From: Tetrahymena elliotti 4EA
Lineage: Eukaryota; Ciliophora; Oligohymenophorea; Hymenostomatida; Tetrahymenidae
Length of the DNA stretch: 64,000 nucleotides
Direction: 5' to 3'
Assembly: GCA_000231825.2 (NCBI GenBank)
Contig: JH720355.1
Coordinates: 384,291-448,290, forward strand
In this document: piece after piece, positions 25,260 to 37,451 of the stretch
Layout of the letters: each line of letters starts with the position of its first letter
Position numbering within the stretch: position 1 is the stretch's first letter
Position numbers and translations under genes: made by a program
Notes under the pieces: generated by a model
What the model was told of the DNA's origin: nothing
Databases searched by the model: none
Seen by the model: the letters and a program-made list of their open reading frames with translations, nothing else

Positions 25260-27821
25260 TCAAAACATGTACTTTTTTAAAATTAAAGGTAGTTTATTAA
25301 GATTGTTATTGTTGCTGCTATTTATATTTATATTTGTTGAATTTTATTGTAAACTATTATTTAAGCTATTTTACGTATTTTCATGGTTTTAAATTTAGTT
25401 TTTTGCATCTACACCGAATTAAATTGGTTTGAATTTTTTTAGTTCATTTTAATTATTATTTACTGATTATGGGATTCTTAATTGCTAAACAACATATCTA
25501 TCGTTTAAATGTAATAAATTATTATTAATATTAGATACTTTTTATTTTTATTTATTTACACGATATTATGAGAAAATATCTTACTAGTTTTATGTTATAA
25601 ATTAGTTTTTTTTACTTAAATTACTGATTTCATGAGCATCATTTTAACTATGTTCTTTTTATTTTTCACCTTGTACTTAATATTCCTCTAGTTAATATGA
25701 TACACCTTGAAATGGTGACTTGTTTCTTAGCTTAGCTTTTTTAATCATTTCTTTTTTTTTCATCTCCCTTTCATACTCTAACTTACTTTTGAATTGCTTA
25801 TACTCTATGTAATTATAAAACAAAGATCCTTGCTACTAATTTTGAGTTACATTATTTATTTATTCCTAATAGGGAGATTAAGGAGACCTATATTAGGCTT
25901 TTAAATCTTTTAAAGGCGAAATTTTTTATGATTAAAAGCTTATTTCCTATAAATTTTTAGCATTTTATTATTCAACTAAAGTTTATTTTTAATCATTAAT
26001 CCTGTTGATAATTTCTTAATTTTAAAACAAGGCCTATTAGGATATTTCAATTGTTTTATTTTTTTCTTACTTTCTATTTGTATTTGAGTTAACACCTGCT
26101 AAGTCTCTTGGAGACATATTTTATGATTAAGGTAATATATATTATTGCTAGTGTAGGATTTATTGTTTCTTCGATTCAAAATATTTTTAAACTGTGTCTG
26201 GTATTTCTTCCTCCTTCAGCTAACTTTTAATCATATCAATACTAAAGATATTAGGATCGAATTTTTTAAATATTTAAATGCTTTTTCTCCTTTTTCCAGA
26301 CTAAGTTTGTGTTCCTTTTTTAGAGTTTCTTTGAGGTATAGAGTTTTTTCTTTCAAGATTTTATTTAACTTAAGGTTAATTATTTTTTAGGTAGTTTGAT
26401 GTATCGCCAGATTAAATTTTTTAATTTTCTGATATATTAATGATGGAGGAACTTTAAATTTTATAAGGGCTTTTACTATTTTCCTATAATTTTTACAATA
26501 TTTAACTTTCATTTAGCTGATTTTCTAAAAAAGATTCTTTTAATATCTTAGGTGGCATTAAGCTTTAATTTTCTTTCTAGTTAGTATTCTTATTATTTGC
26601 ACTTTGTTACTCTTACTGAAATCCTCTTTAACCCTTTATATTTTTACTTAATAAATTAAAATAATCGCTCTCTAATTTATCAACCCATCTTTCTCTGCTA
26701 TTTTAAAAGTTATCTATTTTACTTAATGAATCATTATTAATACATCTTTACTAGTCTTTTAAAATGTTTTCTTTAGAAGGAGACTATCCCTTAATGTACA
26801 AATCTATGTATTACATTTCTTTATTTTCAGATGATTAAACAAGATTTTAATAAACATTTTATGACTATATAAATTAATCTTAAGCTTAATTTGAGATAAA
26901 TGATCCATCTAAATTAAATTTTTTAATATTATGCAGGGAGACTCTTCTTACTTTGCCTTCTTCTATTTTCTTAGACGATAATGGCTCTGCAATAAATTAT
27001 CTCTTAGAATTTTTAACAGAAAAGCACTTTTTATCACTACTTATATTATTTAATATTTATTTTTGTTGTAATTGTTGTTGTTAAATAAGATTTTCAATTT
27101 ATTTTCCCTGATAAATATTCTAACTATTTTGTTATAGCTCTGATAATTGAGGTATCTTTTATGATCTCATCCTATTCTTTGATGAGTTCTTAGCTTCATT
27201 TACTACCTTCTCCCTTTTTTAATATATTTAGGAAAGAAAAATAGGAGTTTCATCTTCTTCATTTTCATTGTTTAAATTATTTTCATTATTTTATATGGAA
27301 TTACTAAATTAATTTAGTGTATTATTTTTAGAAGCTGTTAAGATATCAGAATAAGGATTAGATTGTTCTTGATTGTTTAAGAAGCTTTCATAAATTTTAA
27401 TATCTGGCTTAGAACTCCCTCTTGTGGTAGATTTATGTAAGCTACTCTCATTACTCCTAATGGCAGTATTAATCATTTCATTTTTTAACACTTTTCTTCT
27501 TTAATTATCAGCAGTCTTTGAATTTGAATTATTTGTTAATCTCTTCAAATTTTAGTATTCGTTGATACTCTAATGAGAGATTTCCTTTTTATTTTTGTTC
27601 TCTGAATCAGCATTTTGACCTTAAAAAACATTAAGTGTATTATTTAGAATCTTTAAGTTATTTTAAAATTGCTTATCTTAGTTAATTTGCTAATAATTTT
27701 TAGAGATGTGATATTCATTATGATTAGAGCTATTTTCTATGTAATATAGATCTTCATGTTAATCATATATGTTTAATAACTCGTCTTTAGCAGTTTTTTC
27801 AAGCTGCGAGTTGGAAAACAT
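25260..27821 (-). CDS. Hypothetical Q/N-rich protein, 853 aa
   Basis: One intronless frame of 854 codons from ATG at 27821 (MFSNSQLEKTAKDELLNIYD) to TGA at 25260. Dominated by Q, N, S and K. There are short basic clusters (RKNSIPQRNSKKG; SGKRRKSIQIFKKF near the middle) and a helical charged stretch toward the C-terminus (KSKLEYEREMKKKEMIKKAK). Some serines follow basic residues (RRVSLHN, RKNS), as in basophilic kinase sites. No domain, signal peptide or membrane segment is visible. The protein is probably disordered. A second protein of the same style lies directly upstream on the same strand, but I saw no convincing alignment between them. Function unknown. Confidence 0.8.
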
Positions 27822-29128
27822 TTTAGAGAAAAAGATCCTCTATCTTTATCAGAAGCTTAACCTAATAGCTAAAGATATTTAAAATTAAGAAATATAAATT
27901 TATTAAAAGCAGCTTTTAACTTTTAAAAGATTTTATATTTAGCTTTTACTGACTATTATATCAATAAAAAAGAAAAAGTAAACCTTCTTGTAAAAAAGTA
28001 GTTATTATCCACGAAATTATTATTTATACTTAATCAATAAATTATTACTTTTCAGATTCTTATTTCTTTATTACAAAATAATGAATCTACTTATTTTATC
28101 AATTTACCTACTTTCTTTTAATATCATTCTGCATAAAGAAATGAATAACCAAGAAAAAAAAAATGTAAATATTAATTTCAAACTCTAAATATTTATTTTA
28201 AGATTTAAATTAAGAAAATTATTATTACTTTATTAAATTCTTAATTAGAAACATTTTTATCTCTTAGACTTTTCAAAAATTTTGTTGAATTTAAATAAAA
28301 TTTTTTTACTTTTTGATAATATTTAAAAATTATCTTTGATTTCAAAAAAGAAATTAATTAAGAAGGAAGTGGTTTCTTTATAAAATATAAATTAAAATTA
28401 GGAATATCTACTATAACATACACTCTTCATGTTTCATAACATTTAATATAAATTAGTATACAATAAATCTCATCACTTTCACAAATCTCCATATTAAACT
28501 TATCAGAAGATTTCGAATTGTTTATAAAAGAATTTCGCAGATATGTTAATAATAAATTTTGGATTAAAGATAATTACTTGTGAATAAATAACTTTTGTTT
28601 TCAGAATTAATATTTATGATATATATTTCATTTTTTTTACTTATTATCAAGGAAAGATAAGCCACTTGTTTATTTTCTTTCTGTATTGTAAAAAATATTT
28701 TTTCTTTTTTGCTCCTAAAATTAGTTAGGGATATTATCATTTGGTAAAACAGCCTTTTTAAACTACAAATTATTTTGATGATAAGAATTTTCATTTTCGT
28801 TTTATTATTACATCAAATTATTTGTGTTAAAGCTGTTCAAATTAGTTTAAATAATTTTTAGCTAGTCTTTGGTGAGTAGTTTTTTTTATTCTAGAATTTA
28901 TTAATTATTGAAACTCATGTCTTTTAGTATTAATATCTTTTAGTTACCTATTTATTTTATTATAATAATATTTATTTTGCAATGCTTATTTAAATTATGT
29001 TTACTATGAGGTAAATTTTAAGCATTAATATTATTATTTTATCCTAATATTTACACCTTTAAGTTTATTTAATCTCTTCCCTGTTAAGTTAGAAGTGGAC
29101 GACCCTTTTTTTAAGATATGTTTTTTAT
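27822..29128. other. Intergenic region with one doubtful small ORF
   Basis: Separates two minus-strand Q/N-rich genes. Contains the candidate ORF at 28342-28794, listed separately. The rest is AT-rich and featureless. Confidence 0.5.
28342..28794 (-). CDS. Doubtful small ORF, 150 codons
   Basis: Open from ATG at 28794 to TGA at 28342. The first half looks coding-like (FTIQKENKQVAYLSLIISKK), the second half less so. Another minus frame over 28430-28530 (NMEICESDEIYCILIYIK) and a plus frame over the same bases also look plausible, so a frameshift, a missed intron or chance are all possible. In an AT-rich genome with one stop codon, 150 open codons is weak evidence. No family recognised. Confidence 0.25.
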
Positions 29129-32043
29129 TCAATTTAAATAATATAAATTAAATACTTTTTCTAAACTCTCTGGTTTTGAATAATAATTAGAAGTTATGGT
29201 ATTTCTTTAGCTACTGTTATTTCTTGAGCTACCAGTCTCAAAGATAAGTCTAAATTTATTTTTTTATTTAAATATGTATTTACTGAAAGAAAAAATATAC
29301 CTCTTTTACTTAAATTCTTGTTATTGTTAATCTTTTTTTAAATCACTTGCTAATATATTTTCAATTTCAAATGTTGTCTACAGTTACTAGTTTGCCTTTA
29401 ATTAATTCATTAAATAAATAATTATCAAAATTTATATTAAAAATTTACATTTTTTAAAATAGAAAGATCATCTAAGAAAGAAGCTGCAGTTGTGTTTTAG
29501 CCTTTTTCTTATTTTATAGTTAGGTTCTAGTTTTGTCTTTCATGGGATAAATGACTTTAGTTGCTTTAAGTTTCATTTTCAAATTTATTAATTCTGGAAG
29601 GTTAAACAAACTTATTAAATTTGAATGGTTCAAGTTATTTAACTTAAATATCATAGTTTTACTCTTCAATAGTACTTGTTTAGAACTCATCTTGATTTTA
29701 ACAATTTGAGTTCATATCTTAATTTTAATTAGAAAATTATTTATTTGAATTAATGTGAAAATATTCTTTGTTTTTTTAATATTCATTTTTATTTTATTAA
29801 TCTTTATTTGTTTAGAATTAATTTTTTAAAACTGAATTAATTTTTAAATTATTCTCTTCATTTTGTTTATTTTTCAAGCTATTTTCTTCTAAAATATTCA
29901 AATCTTATTCAAGCTATTTAAAAGCAATTGTATCATTCTACTTCATAAATAGTTATTTAATGGTTGCTTCTTCAGCAGATTTTTAAAATTACTAAAAGCC
30001 GTTTCTTTGTGTTTAAAATTATTTTAAATTATTCACCTTTGAATCATCTCTTTAAGTGTTTTGTTTTATGAAAGGTGAAATTTATTAGAAATAAGAGTTG
30101 TTATAAGTTTATTAAATCATTTAAGAATTATTTGAATTGGCATTATTCTATTTAATTAGATTGTCAATTTATTTGCAAGATTAATTTACTGCTTAATTTG
30201 ATCCTTTTTATATAAAATTTTAGAGAGTTGAGATATCTGCAGGTTACACTTTTTGAGGCAAAATAGATTCAAATATCTTTTTCTTTCTTTCTAGTGATTT
30301 ACTACCATTAGAATTCATTGTGCTTAATTGAGTATTGTTACTGCAATAATTGCTCATACTTCTTTTACTTGCTAAATAAAGCGACATATTTGAATTACTT
30401 TACTAAGTATCTAATTTTGTATTGCATTACACTGATATTTATGGGTCATAAATCTATGCCGAATCTGCAGGTTTTTCAGGTATCTATATGTTTGATTTTC
30501 TATGTAATATTTCTTATGCTGAAGAGTTCACACCAATTAATTTTATTCCTGACTAAAATTATTAACTTTGCCTAGTATCTTCATTTTAAATCCTATTTAA
30601 ATCAAAATTCTGATTGGCTTATTAAATAACTTTAGCATTGCTTTTGAAAGGTAATGGCTTTTCAGCTGAACTTAGTGTATTTAAAGTGAATATAGAACTT
30701 TATTAAGTGTAAAAATTATTATGATTGGTGTTGTTGTTTATAACAGTTTAGAAATTAATCTATTAACTTTTGTTTGAAGTTGGAGAAATGTAAACTTATT
30801 AAATTAGTCCTTGCTTGTTATTAATACCTTCGATTGGGATATCTTCATAGAGTTTATGACAGTTTCCATTTTCACTCTCTAATTCACATAAATTTTATGA
30901 TTTTTTATAATTAGCCATGCTTTAAATAGATGTTGTAGATTAAGAATTTATTTATTTCTAAAAATTTGGTGGGCCCTAAATTTAAAATTCATCTAAATAT
31001 TCAGATCTTAAACCTGAGTTGTTATTCTTTTACACTGACTAGCTTTAAATTTATTATTTAAAATACCTTTGATTTTAATCTTATGCACTTAAAGTATTCT
31101 TTCCTTAAGAACATTATGAGCTATTTACAATTTAAATTTAATTATTATTGGATGCTTTTGTGATTTACTATTTTGGCTAACTTTGAGATTTGTTGGCTGG
31201 AACAGAAGAAAAGTTATTCTCTTTTTACTTAGAAAAAAGTAATTTTTAAAGTGAATTTATAGAATTTGAAGTGTAGCTATAAGAATTTTCATCCTAAATG
31301 AATTCTTCGTTTGATTAATTTTATTTTGCGAAAGGTGTATGCATGCTATACAAAAGTGATTGCATGTAACTCTTTACTTGTTTGTCATTGTCATTTATGC
31401 AAACAGCTAATTTGCGAGTTTCCATTAAGTTAGCAGCAATTTCTTGAGTTTCTTATTAATTTATTTATTAATATTATTCATTTGTCTGAGTTATTTTATT
31501 TCTACTAACTACCTGCATTATTTAAACTCTTACTGATTACATTTAATTTATTGGCATTTCTTAGTTTGTACTTATTTCATTTGCTAGATCTTCTTCTTTT
31601 ATTTCTTCAATTAAGTTTCCTACATTAGCAAAATCTTCATCTTCACGAATACAAACAGAAACACCACCGTTCAAAAGACTATTTTGTGAAGTTGTTTGTC
31701 TTTCATTTTGAAGATTTTAATCTCTATCTCCAAGGAGTTACTGAGCAGGATTCTTACAAAAATTAGATCTTTTATTATTTTCTATGCTTTTAGACTTATT
31801 TCTATAACTATAATTTGTTGATGATTGCATTTACCCTTGCGTTTTTTATTCATTCAGTGCGAATTTTTCATTCTCTTTTTTCATTTGCTAAACATCTCTA
31901 CATTAAATTTGATTACTTTGCTTTGAATTTAAATAGAAGTTTTAAGAATTTTATTAATTAAGGCCATTTTGTTAATGAACCATATTGGAAGATATAGAAA
32001 ATGTTTGCATAATCCCTTACCCAATCTAAATTTATCCATTCAT
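29129..32043 (-). CDS. Hypothetical Q/N-rich protein, 936 aa
   Basis: Three exons: 32043-29449, 29395-29301 and 29249-29129 (TGA), introns 53 and 51 nt. The first exon would otherwise stop at a TGA 8 codons into the intron. Splicing gives ..DDLSILKNANQQLQTTFE.. and ..FETGSSRNNSSQRNTI.., both coding-like and in phase. The protein starts MNGQIQIGQGIMQTFS and is rich in Q, N and S throughout. An acidic stretch (IREDEDFANVGNLIEEIKEE, about 145-165) and a short region with TRKLAVCINDNDKQ are the least repetitive parts. No domain recognised; probably disordered. Its start faces the PABP gene across 1.2 kb. Confidence 0.8.
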
Positions 32044-33223
32044 TTTTTTATTGATCAATTAATCAGGCTAAATTTTACTATGCTGTTTTTTTAATGATTA
32101 AAAAATGCTAATACAGACTTTTTAGAATAAATATTTTACCTAAGTATTATCTGTTCTTATTGAATCCTGTTAAAAAGGAGCTTGAAACATTCTAGCTTTG
32201 TGAACAACTCAAATTATTAATTATAAGCTGAGTTAGTTTAATAATTGTAAATTGGTAAAATTTCTTAATATTTTATTATAATTTACTTGTTAAAAATCCT
32301 AATTAGATTATTTATTCTTAAGCAATTTTGAATAAACTAAAAAAACTTTTAACGAATAAATAAATCTTACCTAATTTAATTTACATTTTCATAATTCTGT
32401 TTTTAATTATATTAATAGATTTTGTTCATTCATAATCTCTACTTTTAATTTGAAAGGAAATACTTTATAATTTATTAATTTAATCCATTTTTGTTTTAAA
32501 AATTTATTTTTATGTTAAAAATGCCATTTTTTGTTCTCTTTTTTCAAAATTATTAAAAAATGTATTATTGTCTGTTAATTTCATTCAATAAAATAAAATA
32601 GTTTTTTTTAGAAATAAAAAATAAAATTTTTCTTAAACATTTTAATTTCGAAAAGTTGTGATATGTTTGTTATTTTGAGTTTATTTATTTTTTAAAAAAT
32701 TAGAAGTTATTATAAATGCTTATAAATGAAATATGTAAATATATTTTAAGATGAGTGAGAATGTAAGAATATCTTTCTAAATATATTAATTTCGCAAATT
32801 AAAAATATAAAAATAGCAGAAAAAGGATTAGAAATTAAGAGAATATGCAAATCAAAGCAAAGAAAATATTTTTAGAAGAGTTTTAAAAATAGAAAGGAAA
32901 AAATAAACCAAGAGAATAGATATAAAGATAGTTAATCTATCTAGGGGTGTATGTTTTTTTGTGCATATAACCATATATTGATAAATGGAAAGAATATCTT
33001 GGTAAAATTTGATGAAATGAGATAAAAAGGAAAGATATATTAATTAATTTGTCAAATAAGATAAAAATAATAGAAAGTTTATGTATATAATTTAGGAAAT
33101 AAGAAGAAATTAAAATATTAATCTTTTAAAATTAAAAGAAAAACCTACAATTAAAATAAAAAGCAAAAAGCATTTTAAAATTTCTATTTACAAAAACTCA
33201 AAACTGTTACCAAACAAACAAAA
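32044..33223. promoter_or_regulatory. Divergent upstream region, purine-rich toward PABP
   Basis: Lies between the starts of the Q/N-rich gene (-) and PABP (+). About 32750-33180 is strikingly purine-rich on the PABP sense strand, ending in CAAACAAACAAAA just before the ATG. Role as leader or promoter is an inference; similar strand bias occurs upstream of CCT7 and RPL3. Confidence 0.4.
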
Positions 33224-35847
33224 ATGAGCTCCACTGATAAATCCAACTCTAACAAGCCTTAAATTTTCATCAACCACGTTGACTTATCTATCACCGAAGC
33301 CGATATTTAAAAAGCTTGCGAAAATAAGAATACCAAACCAATCAGCGTTACTATCCGCAAAAATCACGACTAAAAGAGTCATAATGTTAATATCACTTTT
33401 GCAAATGAAAATGAAGGTAATTTAATAATTCATCAACCAGAAAATGATTTTTGATCAATAAATAAATCAATAACATTTCTTCAATCAACTGATTTATTTT
33501 TATTTTCGAATCCTCTTATCTCTCATCTTTCCTTAATTAAGTGTACTATCAGTCATAGTAAGTAGCATGAAGGTTATTATTACTAAAAATTAGTTTTGAT
33601 TTTCAAGATAGCCAAAAGAACTTTGATTGTAAAGCAAGTTTAAGCAAAAAAAAATGTTCGTGCTCTTAGCTATTTTGAAAATTTTTAGGGTGGTAAATTA
33701 AGTAAAGCAAGAATAGAGGAAGTTAATATATAGATTGGTTAAATTACTCAATCATCAATTAGTTTATTTAAATATGTAGTTTAAATTAAAAATCTTTTTT
33801 TTAAAAAAAAGCTAAAATCCTCAAGGGAACTGATAGCACTTTAAAAGTCAATGATACCCTTTTGAAATTAGAAGAATACCAAACTATCTATCCTCCTAAT
33901 GTCTTTTTGAAGAACAACTTTGGATTCACTGAAGAATAAATTCATGATGGAATTAAAACTTTAGTCAAGGGCTACTTCCACTTAACTGTTAGCAACAATT
34001 TAGTTAACATCTATGTACAAGAAGCTGAAGATTTAAATAATTTAATCAACAACGAGCATAAAATTCAAGGAAAGGAAGTTCGTTTTGAAAAGTTCCAAAA
34101 AAGTCTCCATAACAAATTAAGCAAATAGAATTAGTTATATATTAGAGTCACCCCTTTGTTAAACAACGCAAATGATTAATAATAAGTATAGGTAAGCATA
34201 AATTTATTTATTTTTGTTTTACACTCTCATAAGATGAAAGCCTGCACAATAATTAAAAGCTAAAAAATATTCATTCCTACAGAAAATAAATAGATAAACA
34301 AAATGATGCATGAAAAGATGAATGGATAGATAGAAATATGGGGCTTATCATTTTACTACAAGAAGAGATCATTTATTAAATAATTTTATATATATAAATA
34401 GGATTACATTAAAAAAAGATATAATGATGTTAGTGTTACAGTTTTCAGTTCAACAAATTCAGTAGATAAATTTATTACTTCTTAACCTTCTACCTACTTT
34501 ACTGTTACCTTCGGTGATGACAAGTAGGCCAATGACTTCTACAATTAAAATGACTTGAAAGAAAACCTAAAAATCCTTTAAAACAGTAAGAATTTAATTA
34601 ATTAATATAAAGATTTTTAAAATATCAAAATTAACTACCCACGTCTTTTTTTATTTATCTTTAAAAAATTAATATGTTTAGATATTTCTAATCAAAATGA
34701 AATCTTTTTTTTTAATTAATTGACGCATTTTATTTGTTGATGATATATTTACTTAATTATTAAAAAAATCTTATTTATCTAATAGCCATTGTTACTGTTT
34801 CTTGGAAAAGACCTGAAAACAGTGATGATAGAACTTTGTATTTAAGATTTTTAAACATCACAGTAACTGATGTTCAAATTCAAGAAGCTTTCAAATCTTT
34901 TGGTGAAGTATAATCAGTTGAATTATAAAATTAACCTCATAATGCATCTTAGGTTCCTACTAAAAATGCATATCTTATGATGGCAACTGAAGAAGCTTGC
35001 AAAAATGTCATGGCTGAAGCAAGTAAGAACTTATAAGTTAAATAGCTTTTCAATCTCTAAAAACCCTCAATTTCTCCCTATATCCCAAAGAATGAGTTAG
35101 TTACCTATAAAAATGCTATTAGCTTTAATGTAAATATATAAATGTTTAACTATTATTTATTTATTAATTTATTTATTTTTATAAAAGAACAACTAACCTC
35201 CTATGATTCCATAGTTTGTATAATAAATGCCTTAAAACTAATTTGTACCATTCTAATATCCTCAATTTTTCAATTATGGATATCCTACTTACCAAAATCA
35301 AAACCAATAATACAAGCAATAAATTCCTGCTAATATGAACTAACAAGGTAGATTCTAATATAAACACCAAATACAACCTCAATAACAATAATAAGCTTAA
35401 GGTTACAATAATTATAATAAGAGACACCATAACCACAACCATAATCACAACCACAATCATAACCACAATGGAAATAATTAACACTAATACTATAATAACT
35501 AATACTAAGCTTAAAATGGTGGTAATTATGTAAAGAACTAAAATCAAGGTGGTAGATAATTCTACTAATAATATACTAGACCTTAACTTGAATAAATTTT
35601 ACGTGAAGATACTTAAAAATTTGATACTACTATTCTTACAGTTGCAAAGAATTAAATTACCTATAAGTTAAAACATTATAATAAGTTTGCTGCTTACAAC
35701 AATCAAGCTTACATCTAAAAAATTGCTGAAATGATCACTGACAAAGAAGTCTTTGAACCTTAAGAAATGATTGAAACAGTCACTGATGAAAAGGAAATTA
35801 ATGAAAGAATTGAAGAAGCTATTTAATTGCTCCAAAGTTCTAAGTGA
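33224..35847 (+). CDS. Poly(A)-binding protein (PABP family)
   Basis: Six exons: 33224-33416, 33612-33701, 33812-34191, 34402-34585, 34786-35129 and 35188-35847 (TGA), 616 aa, all in phase. Four RRMs lie in tandem: about 10-95 (QIFINHVDLSITEADIQ), 118-205 (YPPNVFLKNNFGFTEEQI), 215-295 (LYIRVTPLL..) and 303-385 (RTLYLRFLNITVTDVQIQ). A P/Q/N/Y-rich linker follows, with an (HN)7-like run near residue 470. The C-terminus (about 560-612, YIQKIAEMITDKEVF..EINERIEEAIQLLQ) aligns with the MLLE/PABC helices of PABP, although the KITGMLLE signature is changed to KIAEMITD. RRMs plus MLLE are the PABP layout: binds mRNA poly(A) tails and promotes translation and stability in the cytoplasm. The RRM cores are divergent, so it may be a specialised paralogue rather than the main PABP. 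Confidence 0.85.
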
Positions 35848-37451
35848 GTTTGATCTATAAGCAAAGCAAGTAGAAAAACAAAAACTCTATTAGATAAATT
35901 ATTTAATTTGAGAAATGTTTACATAATGAAATATATCTCTATCAGTTTATCCTTCTGAAATTTCAAATATTTGTTTTTTGTTTATTTCTAAATTCAAGAA
36001 ATAAAACAACTAAAAATTCCTTTCATTTCATTTAACTTCCCACAATTTTAGTTTATCGTTTATTTATTTCTTGACATTCAATTTCTTTGAAAAATCTAAA
36101 AGATTAATTTTTTTGTTTTTAGTTTTACTAGCATATTTTTAATTTTTAATCTTATGGTTTATTCCATGATTTTCTTCAAAATCTTTTATTGTTTTTTTTA
36201 ACAAAATACAATTTATATATAGTTACAAAATTAAAATTATATTAAAAAACAAGAATAAAAATTTTAATTAAAAATAAATTAAGTAAAATAAAAAATAATG
36301 TTGATAATAAAACAGAAGAATAAACATAGCAAAATATGTTTATTTAAAATAAAATATTTTTTATTAATGAAGCTACTTTATAAGTCTGATACAATAATCA
36401 AACTAAAAATGTTAATATTTTTATTTTATGAAATTACATTTAAATTTTTAAAAATTTGGCATTAAATTTATTAGAACCTAATTTCATACTCTTTTTATTT
36501 TAATAAAATAAGAGTATTAAGCATTTTCTTGCTCATTTTCAATAATTTTAAATATTTTCAAAAATAAAAATAAAAAAATTTAATTAAAACATTTTTAAAA
36601 TATTTTTTTAAAATTAAAAAATGTATTTTTAATTATTAATTATAAAATTGATTGCATATTTTTTATAAAATATTATTTAAGTATTATTTTTGAAATTTTA
36701 GTTATAAGCTAACTAAAAGAATTTAAAATAATATTTTTTTTTAAATGCAATATTTATGAAATGTAGAACCTATTGAATAATAAATGGTAGAAGGTAGATA
36801 TTTTATTGATTTGCTTTTTATTTAAAAATAATATTGCTTGGATAAATCAATAAATTTACTTGAAAATTAAAATGAAATTAAGATTTTAACGAATGAAATA
36901 AGGCGCAAAATGGATATTTAATTATTATTTACAAATTCTTAAATGGAAAGGTGCATATCTATACTAAAAGAAATGAAATAAATATTAAGAGATTCAGATA
37001 CATTAAGATATGGAAGCAATGCTTAATGAAATAATGTATGAAATGAAATATATCAACATAAATGTAGAGATATTAAAAGATCTATTGATTGATAGATAGA
37101 TCTTAGAATGAAATAAATTAAAAATTTGAAAAATAAAAATAATGATAAATAATAAAAACAAATATTTTGATAAATAAATATATATTTACTTATTTTAATT
37201 TGCAAATTTTGAAAAAAGAAAAACTCAAAATTTTTATAATTTAAAAAATATAAAAATTAGAATGAAGTGAATGAATGATAATTTGATAAAAACAGATTTG
37301 TATCCAAAAAATTAAATAAATTAATTAAAATAAATAAATAAACTTCAAAGGCAAAAAGTCAAAAAGCATATTTAATATAAAATATACATAAAAAAAATCT
37401 TTAAAAAAATCAAAAACAAAAAGCCCTCAAAATTACATAATAAAGCAATCA
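35848..37451. promoter_or_regulatory. Intergenic region upstream of CCT7
   Basis: The left part is AT-rich and featureless. About 36840-37440 is purine-rich on the plus strand, with repeated GAAATGAAATA-like units and a short GATTGATAGATAGAT run, leading to the CCT7 start. A leader or promoter role is only inferred. Confidence 0.35.

Noticed and set aside
35179..35547. 122-codon hydrophobic frame on the minus strand
   Set aside because: Antisense of the Q/N/H-rich PABP linker; V/L-rich antisense of CAA/AAC/CAC repeats is expected.
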